Shown one piece after another: positions 61,401 through 64,000 of a stretch of DNA of 64,000 bases. The notes beneath the pieces were generated by a model. It had not been told where the DNA came from. It searched no databases and saw nothing but the letters and a program-made list of their open reading frames with translations. The position numbers were made by a program, and so were the translations under genes. This stretch comes from Vandiemenella viatica (Eukaryota > Arthropoda > Insecta > Orthoptera > Morabidae), in NCBI GenBank assembly GCA_031002005.1, contig JARYHS010013630.1, forward strand, positions 236,847,539 through 236,911,538, given 5' to 3'. Every line of letters starts with the position of its first letter. Positions within the stretch are counted from its first letter, which is position 1.

Positions 61401-63691
61401 AATATGATGCCGTACTGATGCTTATATGAATTCTTTCTTCGCTCGTGCCATTCTGTCCAAGCAGATATTAGTTTTGGTGCAAAGAAAATTCTGGACCCAC
61501 AATTTTGTGAGTAGATGTCTTTGGTAGTCTTTTATTACGATGTCATGTACCTCTGGTGGATAAATCAGGACAGCCCTAATAGGGTGCTACATGAAATTCA
61601 GTGACGTGTTGATAACTCTTTTTGCTATAGAATCCATAAGTTGGCGCTAAAGTGAGTAACCGAGTTTAATTTGTTAATGGTAACGTATGTGTCTAGTATT
61701 CAGGGGGATCTAAATTCAGTTCAGCGTTCAACTATTCACAATTCGATCTATCTAGATTCCCTCATTTACCTCAGTCGATTATTGAAATGGTTTCTTTATA
61801 AAAAGTGATAGGGAAAAACTAACTGTTGAATCATTGAAATAAAGCGCTGTTTATAAATGCCGACCTAAAGCAGGAAATTATTACACGTTGTCTACACGTT
61901 TTCTACTAAGCAAACAAGGTATGACAGCTGGTCAGTAAAATATTTATGGATTCTCTAGCAAAACTGAAGTACCAAGGACGACTGCTACCATAGTTGTTAT
62001 ACGAGTTTTAACCCTTGAAGGATTCACTTTACGACTCAGTCGTAGATCGTAACGACAAGTTGAATGATGTTACATTAGAACCACTTACAGGAAACAGTGA
62101 GATACTTAATACAGAGGTGTAAAAACAATTCATCGTCTTCCTAAGGACACAACTAATACATTTGTTATTAAGATTTGCGAAAACAGTCAGATGTGTAAGT
62201 TCACAGAATTTAGAGGGTTTTGAACCACTCATAAATGAAATTTAATTATTGATGCGGAAATTATATGATTATCACAACCATGGTTTTAAACAGTTTTCAG
62301 TTTTACTCTTGCCATCCATTATTTGATTTTAAGACCATTTTGAAACTTGGAAAATTTATCTCAGAATATATATATATATAGGCTTGTGGTTTTACGCCTC
62401 GTCAACGTAGAAGCCATTATAGGCGGGAAAGGACTCAGGGCAAGGAACGGTAAGGAATTCGTTCATTGCCTTTTGAAGTATCCATCCCGACATTCGCCTG
62501 GAGTGATTTTTGAAACTATGGAAAACCCAAATCTGGATGGCCGGACGGGGATTCGAACCCGCGTCCTCCCGAATGTGAGGCCAGAATGTTACCGCTCATC
62601 CAGAACGCTCGGTTTCCATTCCTGATAGTAGCAAGGTACCATCTTGGCTTTCTGTCGCAAGATTCGACACAGTTTATAGTTATAGTATGATGGTAATTAT
62701 TAAAATCCGATGTACTCATAAAATGCGGTGCTGTAGAAGGATGCTGAAAATTAGGTGGACAGATAAAGCACGAAATGAACAAGTTTTCGAAATGATGGGT
62801 GAGAAAAGAAGTTTGAGGCTTATAGAAAGAAGAAAAAACATGGTATTTCATTTTTTGAGACATGCAGGTTTGGTTAATTTGTTAGTGGAGGTAACAATGG
62901 AAGGTAAGAATTGTAGAGGAAGACAGAGATTCGAAAATATGAAGCAGATAATCGAGGCCGTAAGGTGTGAGGGGTATGTAGAGATGAAGAGGTAAGCGAA
63001 AGATAGGTAGAGATGAAGGTTTACATCAAAACAGTTGAAATACTGATAACAGAAGGGAAAAAAACACTCATCAAAGCCACGAAAGTGTGACGAAACTACT
63101 TTTAATTTTTTTTTAAATCTCCTTCAAAAATACATTTGGCCATAACACTTGTAAACGTCTGATTTTATTTTCATATATAAAAAGAAAACTACAGAAAATA
63201 CTAATAAAAATGTGTTTCAAGGAAAAGATTTTTCTATAGGTTACAATATCTCTTGAGTTCTATAATTCTGTCGCAGATATGTTAATAATAGCAGATTAAT
63301 CCTGCATAGTGGGATAAAATAAAAATTAATAACTTCACCAATATTTCAGAGTAAAAGTGAGGTTTTTAGTTGTTATCCCTCAGTTGTTAATAACTAGTTC
63401 AAAAAAGATATACATTTTTTTACAATATTCGTTTTGTTTTTGGTAATAGATAATTCGTTTACCCACAGGTAATCTTTTTTAACGGTCACCCTGTAAGGTG
63501 ATGCCTAAAATTTATTCCCTAATTTGATTTTACTGTTATACGCATCTGTCTGTTTCAGTCTTTCTCCAGAGTGTATCACCGACAGAGTTAAGGACTATTT
63601 CTGGTTTCGAATGAGACATCCTTCTAACGAACTAGCTGCCGAAGCGACATTTACCTATAAGTTAGCGCCTGGTTCACTAGAAATCGGATAA
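34353..63691 (+). CDS. Gene B: complete SDR16C-type short-chain dehydrogenase, 6 coding exons, 317 aa
   Basis: Join of 34353-34487, 38219-38542, 40085-40214, 58741-58858, 60104-60217 and 63559-63691 (954 bp with stop). Family role: NAD(P)-dependent oxidation/reduction of retinoid, steroid or lipid alcohols at ER or lipid-droplet membranes (epidermal retinol dehydrogenase 2 / 17-beta-HSD 11/13 group). Seen: hydrophobic N-terminal anchor at about residues 13-34; RGKTVLVTGSASGLG with TGxxxGxG at 47-54; Asp72 at the end of beta-2 (suggests NAD over NADP); CDVSDRD at 98-104; NNAG at 121-124; Asn147; Ser175; Tyr188-x3-Lys192. About 317 residues is normal for the family. All introns have GT-AG borders. 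ATG 34353 is the first Met after an in-frame TAA at 34320, so it is the likely start. Odd: Thr221 replaces the usual proline after beta-6. Intron 3 is 18.5 kb and full of repeats. Substrate not inferable. Confidence 0.9.
34488..35716. other. Gene B intron 1, left part
   Basis: The stretch 35140-35560 is GC-richer (ggcagctcgacgtctgcgtt) and may be an old repeat, but I cannot identify it. The rest is AT-rich. Confidence 0.4.
35717..36098 (+). pseudogene. RTE-like LINE C-terminal fragment with (GAT)n tail, gene B intron 1
   Basis: The open frame KMDRIRNKVIRCTIKKE, RTRLRCYGHPKRMEDQSIP, GKRRRERPRDGWLKEVEE, WWQERRKWRGL is the typical C-terminus after the RT of insect LINEs: the RWxGHVxRMxDxRIP and GRRxxGRPxxRW blocks. 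It ends with gacgatgatgatgac, a microsatellite-like 3' tail. The RT core is missing (5' truncation). Confidence 0.75.
36099..38218. other. Gene B intron 1, right part
   Basis: AT-rich, no feature recognised apart from short A- and TA-runs (A12 near 37147, (ta)n near 37928). Confidence 0.5.
38219..38542 (+). CDS. Gene B exon 2: nucleotide-binding Rossmann half
   Basis: 324 bp, phase 0 to phase 0, after acceptor tgtag and before donor gtgagt. It encodes the TGSASGLG dinucleotide loop, Asp72 of LVLVDIN, the CDVSDRD adenine-ring Asp, DILINNAGI, and EINVMSHFW with the catalytic-tetrad Asn147. It is clearly GC-richer than the surrounding intron. Confidence 0.93.
39520..39740 (-). pseudogene. LINE fragment (RT thumb region), gene B intron 2
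   Basis: The minus-strand reading includes MKVMKNGRNNSSSSRLNFKI, then SNLRYFGSEVITDGRSK. This matches the KTKVMxxxR...xFKYLGSxIxxDG block that follows the YxDD box in many insect LINEs. The rest is decayed. Confidence 0.6.
40085..40214 (+). CDS. Gene B exon 3: catalytic Ser-Tyr-Lys
   Basis: 130 bp after acceptor ttccag and before donor gtgagt, phase 0 to 1. It reads MVQAFLPVMLERDSGHIVAI, then SSISGLLPVHSLITYVTSK. Ser175 and Tyr188 are 13 residues apart and Lys192 is four after the Tyr, the standard SDR active-site geometry. The Met codon at 40085 is internal, not a start. Confidence 0.92.
40380..42695. repeat. Tandem array of ~300-bp units in gene B intron 3
   Basis: The landmark tagtgattaag (variants ggtgattaag, agggattaaa) recurs at 40550, 40850, 41321, 41615, about 41928, 42205 and 42496. 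Each is preceded by accgtcaaatagattga-like and followed by ttattcctcaa...tattccacttttac-like text. Spacing is 280-315 bp, except one 470-bp unit that carries an extra block (ggatattttaaacatagatg) also seen at 40420. About seven diverged copies. No open frame. A T25 run lies at 42303-42327. Confidence 0.75.
42696..44342. other. Gene B intron 3 sequence
   Basis: AT-rich, no gene recognised. Confidence 0.5.
44357..44581 (-). mobile_element. SINE family 1, full length
   Basis: Minus strand: tail ggctttacgcctcgtcgaag (plus), body, head ending ccagagcgttaaccgctcac (plus). The T14 run at 44343-44356 (plus) is its poly-A. Box B is mutated (tattctaaccgg). Confidence 0.85.
45139..48383 (-). pseudogene. 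LINE ORF2: endonuclease, reverse transcriptase, C-terminal zinc finger (broken)
   Basis: Endonuclease from 48383: TVNINR, DIALLQEV, IIIGGDFNCVLDHIDQ, SRLDRIY. The final SDH motif reads SYH (Tyr codon at 47742-47744). A frameshift near 47500 moves to the frame used by the rest, which has several in-frame stops (first near 47270). RT motifs: LRKSPGIDDLPLEFYRCYW, VLIPKTP...LRPITLLNSDYKILA, RQGCPRSMILFAFY, and SYADDIGFYI (YADD, about 46347-46360). The C-terminus DRCDTCGNTDTLIHRFTCG is the zf-RVT zinc finger. The motif style (GFWKLN, SPGIDxLPxEFY) is that of L1/Tx1 elements. Not translatable as one protein. Confidence 0.85.
48422..49712 (-). pseudogene. LINE ORF1 (RNA-binding, CCHC) with one frameshift
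   Basis: Start MENAIRETTLMVSFQYGFPR at 49712. An RRM-like stretch (VKLYNIPFEISNEQIKQSLE...GKVLQVYVEKW) is followed by a zinc knuckle CAFCDSLEHLRAQC (C-x2-C-x4-H-x4-C) and a basic RRK. A frameshift at about 49000 moves the frame. The second part (49048-48422) is polar, rich in E/K/N, with a K-rich MKKTKLAKNKQKE. The expected job is LINE RNP assembly. ORF2 starts 39 bp downstream. About 430 residues in total if read through. Confidence 0.8.
49968..50818. other. Gene B intron 3 sequence
   Basis: No gene or repeat recognised. Confidence 0.45.
50819..51250 (-). mobile_element. Helitron-like 3' end, second copy of the 24021 family
   Basis: Plus actagccgacccgtgcaaat followed by atttgg and aatac. 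The reverse complement ends ...tgcacgggtcggCTAGT, like the end at 24021 (gcacgggtcgtCTAGT). The palindromic caaatatttg takes the hairpin position. The 5' boundary is unknown; 51267-51290 has the tcactcactcgctcactcac run often seen inside such elements. Confidence 0.45.
51649..52122. repeat. Large imperfect palindrome (fold-back), ~475 bp
   Basis: 51658-51713 (agtaacaaaaagttatgaga...tctatacttcgcagtgtg) is the inverted copy of 52058-52115 (cacactgcaaagtatagact...ctcataactttttgtcacta). Pairing continues inward: gtcgtttatttagat (about 51769) with ctaaataaacaacat, and gttatgcatgtc with gacatgcataat. Arms are ~170 bp with a short centre near 51890. No coding sequence. Confidence 0.75.
52147..53010 (+). 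pseudogene. LINE reverse-transcriptase remnant (CR1/Jockey-like)
   Basis: Plus strand, broken: ESCCLPRDWKRVIVVPV near 52233, then FADRQHSLRQGYSCESP (RT motif xQxGFRxxxSCExx), LSKIFDRVN (degenerate DFSKAFDxVxH), and VEVYMGVPQGSVLGPLLFII (VPQGSVLGPLLF, 52650-52700). Then FRFFADDK (xxFADD) and WVGQHGMKINANKSQFTKY. A catalytic FADD remains but frames shift several times. Confidence 0.8.
53224..53904 (+). pseudogene. LINE C-terminal remnant with (GTAGAT)n tail
   Basis: VDTVDSLKYLGVTVQSNMKW near 53295 is the LKYLGVxxxxxLxW block. TLVCPYLEYFCGILDPYRKG near 53455 is the LVRPxLEYxxxxWDP block, and TLERVQRKAAHFV is the LExVQRRAARFV block. It ends gtatagatgtagatgtagat (53884-53903), a simple-repeat 3' end. 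Same strand as the preceding remnant; it could be one element with an internal deletion or two related ones. Confidence 0.8.
53905..55069 (+). mobile_element. Helitron/Helentron-like element with 185-bp minisatellite, copy 2
   Basis: Six tandem units of ~185 bp with landmarks (gtagctatggggtgtgggag and variants) near 53919, 54111, 54297, 54482, 54670, 54846 and 55034. Each includes tttcatatttctaccaaaga-, gtgtgtccctatatttcact- and ggtgtttgtgtgtggtagta-like blocks. The right end reads cacgaatgaagtcgtgggca, then ccaaCTAAT: a CACGA/TCGTG hairpin plus CTRRT. It is the inverse of the element at 14042-14765. Confidence 0.65.
55120..55990. mobile_element. Decayed Helitron-type fragments
   Basis: aaacgagcaatgcttgtata with ctccaaaacggctgtaacga (55124 on), and again aaacgaacagttcttgtata with tagctgacccttgggaatac (55398 on), resemble 5' and 3' ends seen elsewhere (compare 50819). 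tctcggaaacggctgt recurs at 55782. The pieces are overlapping and diverged, so boundaries are uncertain. Confidence 0.35.
56170..56390 (+). mobile_element. SINE, related subfamily with poly-A
   Basis: Shares the middle of family 1 (gttttccgtggttttcctca, ggcgaatgctgggatggttc, ggccacggccgattttcc) but has a different tail (cccgcctcccagccttcagc) and an A15 tail at 56376-56390. Its head is decayed. Confidence 0.65.
56465..56625 (+). mobile_element. SINE family 2 candidate, copy 3
   Basis: gattggataaaagtggtttg (box A region), cccggtttcaaatcccagtc (box B), taagaatttttaagatttg, then cattaaactgtagg. Block order as at 6999 and 29553. Confidence 0.5.
56990..58300 (-). pseudogene. RTE-type LINE, RT to C-terminus, split by a SINE
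   Basis: Minus strand: a fingers fragment (RKGLSCVEQI near 58300, broken), GEISEEFKIKTGVRQGE (58100-58050), LSPIIFNCVLEKVIRVWEEK (58040-57980), then after the SINE LAFADDIAVLSESIETALEQ (FADD), GLQICFEKTKFMTNI and INKFKYLG. The C-terminus has RRISFFGHIMKMDNNKLTKR. Removing 57740-57990 (the SINE plus one target copy) restores a continuous frame across the junction. Stops and shifts elsewhere make it a pseudogene. Clade by eye: RTE-like. Confidence 0.8.
57740..57977 (+). mobile_element. SINE family 1, young insertion with perfect 13-bp target duplication
   Basis: Full tRNA head (gagtggcggtgtaacggtta), box B GGTTCGAATCCCC, body, tail gagacgtaaagcagtt with an A-run. Flanked by ttgagtttctctt at 57727-57739 and 57978-57990, an exact direct repeat, inside the RTE LINE. 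Confidence 0.93.
58741..58858 (+). CDS. Gene B exon 4
   Basis: 118 bp after acceptor ttatttgtag and before donor gtgagt. The split Gly codon (G|GC) joins exon 3 across 18.5 kb. It encodes FMAALREELRNKGRHNIKTT, then VACTYFFKTPYIEDSFAM. Thr (ACC at 58812-58814) stands where gene A and most family members have Pro. Confidence 0.9.
59309..59700. repeat. T20 run and partial tandem repeat (~140 bp) in gene B intron 4
   Basis: T20 at 59309-59328 is followed by three partial copies of aagtatacgtgtgcaaagttcc at 59329, 59466 and 59613. The block gacagtatttttctgtttgt occurs before the latter two. Confidence 0.6.
60104..60217 (+). CDS. Gene B exon 5
   Basis: 114 bp after acceptor tgcttgcag and before donor gtgagt. 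It encodes LPALPVEDVVTGIIDGIRRE, then KTMVILPKMLAILGSFK. Same length and phases as the gene A exon at 8164; 11 of 38 residues differ, nearly all conservatively. Confidence 0.9.
60230..61330. repeat. Four tandem units of 274 bp in gene B intron 5
   Basis: The landmark ttgcttaaacgacttcttac (third copy ttgtttaaac) is at 60247, 60521, 60795 and 61069, exactly 274 bp apart each time. Copies are highly similar over the whole unit. Each unit ends in gagataaaattagagaaata, then tgacgccgtact, which is the 3' coding end of a LINE (GRDKIREI, RRT). Confidence 0.92.
61291..61465 (+). pseudogene. LINE C-terminal fragment with 87-bp duplication
   Basis: Reads GRNEGRDKIREI, then RRTDAYMNSFFARAILPK, the C-terminal tail of CR1/Jockey-like RTs. 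The segment gagggtagagataaaattag recurs at 61291 and 61378, an 87-bp tandem duplication. It is the likely source of the 274-bp array to its left. Confidence 0.75.
61466..62366. other. Gene B intron 5 sequence
   Basis: No feature recognised; an (at)n run follows at 62367-62380. Confidence 0.5.
62384..62612 (-). mobile_element. SINE family 1, full length
   Basis: Minus strand: tail (gtggttttacgcctcgtcaa on plus), body, box B (ggggattcgaacccgcgtcc on plus), head ending cgctcatccagaacgctcgg (plus). It sits against an (at)n run. Confidence 0.85.
62697..63003 (+). pseudogene. LINE C-terminal fragment, gene B intron 5
   Basis: Open frame IKIRCTHKMRCCRRMLKI, RWTDKARNEQVFEMMGEKRS, RRKNMVFHFLRHAGL, GRQRFENMKQIIEAVRCEG. 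This is the CWRRMxxIxWxDKxRNExVL...RRxxWxGHxLR...GRRxxxxxL pattern found after the RT of many insect LINEs. 5'-truncated. Confidence 0.75.
63559..63691 (+). CDS. Gene B exon 6 with stop
   Basis: 133 bp after acceptor ctgtttcag. It encodes LSPECITDRVKDYFWFRM, RHPSNELAAEATF, then a private tail ending SLEIG and TAA at 63689-63691. Same length as the last exon of gene A. Confidence 0.88.
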
Positions 63692-63892
63692 AGCAAAGAA
63701 AATAAAGAAGAACGTCATGTGTGTTTATGGGTGAATAGAAAACATTTGTCGCTTTCCAAGAGACAACTGTGATTATTATTTACCTAATGCTTCGGAACAT
63801 GCAATATAAAAAATACTATAATCATGTAAAAACTAAATGGAACATGAATTGAAAGTTGTATAATTACGTTTATGTAATTATTTATTGCACAA

Positions 63893-63898
63893 AATAAA
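63893..63898 (+). promoter_or_regulatory. Candidate polyadenylation signal of gene B
   Basis: AATAAA about 200 bp after the gene B stop, in AT-rich sequence. Another AATAAA at 63701 is only 10 bp after the stop and less likely. No transcript evidence. Confidence 0.45.
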
Positions 63899-64000
63899 TG
63901 AAATGATCGAAATAATTACCCAAATATTAATTTAATTGATAAAAATATTTCTAACTGTTCCCAATAGTAAATATGTTACTGGTAATAAAATGGTGATACG

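Overview
The window looks like nuclear DNA of an insect with a large, repeat-rich genome. A polyneopteran (orthopteran or phasmid type) is my best guess, from the long AT-rich introns, the tRNA-derived SINEs and the Tc1-type elements, but the species cannot be fixed from sequence alone. There are no operons, tRNA or rRNA genes, or CRISPR arrays. The host genes I can support are two tandem plus-strand paralogues of the membrane-anchored short-chain dehydrogenase/reductase family SDR16C (epidermal retinol dehydrogenase 2-like / 17-beta-hydroxysteroid dehydrogenase 11/13-like).

Gene A (7520-13308) enters the window in mid-gene. Only its last three coding exons are present (118, 114 and 133 bp). 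Gene B (34353-63691) appears complete: six coding exons of 135, 324, 130, 118, 114 and 133 bp join with matching phases into a 317-residue protein. It has an N-terminal membrane anchor, TGxxxGxG, NNAG and an N-S-Y-K catalytic tetrad. Its first exon (34353-34487) is only 45 codons long and is easily missed. The last three exons of A and B have identical lengths and phases, so the pair arose by duplication of a whole gene.

Layout: 1-7519, upstream flank or intron of gene A with SINEs. 7520-13308, gene A, whose last intron holds a decayed LINE. 13309-34331, intergenic: poly-T tract, Helitron-like element with an inverted 185-bp minisatellite, a ~500-bp-period array, a Tc1-type transposon with TIRs, a ~170-bp alternating array, SINEs, a second decayed transposase, small fold-back elements, a short non-autonomous Helitron candidate, and a deleted DDE transposon. 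34332-63691, gene B. Its 18.5-kb third intron contains a ~300-bp tandem array, a nearly full-length L1/Tx1-group LINE (about 45.0-49.97 kb, minus), a 475-bp imperfect palindrome, two further LINE remnants, the second copy of the 185-bp minisatellite, and an RTE-type LINE split by a young SINE with a perfect 13-bp target duplication. Its fifth intron carries four 274-bp tandem copies built on a LINE 3' end.

The most interesting signals are the short first exon and intact reading frame of gene B, the loss in B of a proline that A keeps, the 13-bp inverted (not direct) repeat bracketing the LINE, the tandem arrays next to Helitron-type ends, and the long palindrome. I see no convincing new multi-gene system. 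The novelty is in repeat structure and in the SDR duplication.
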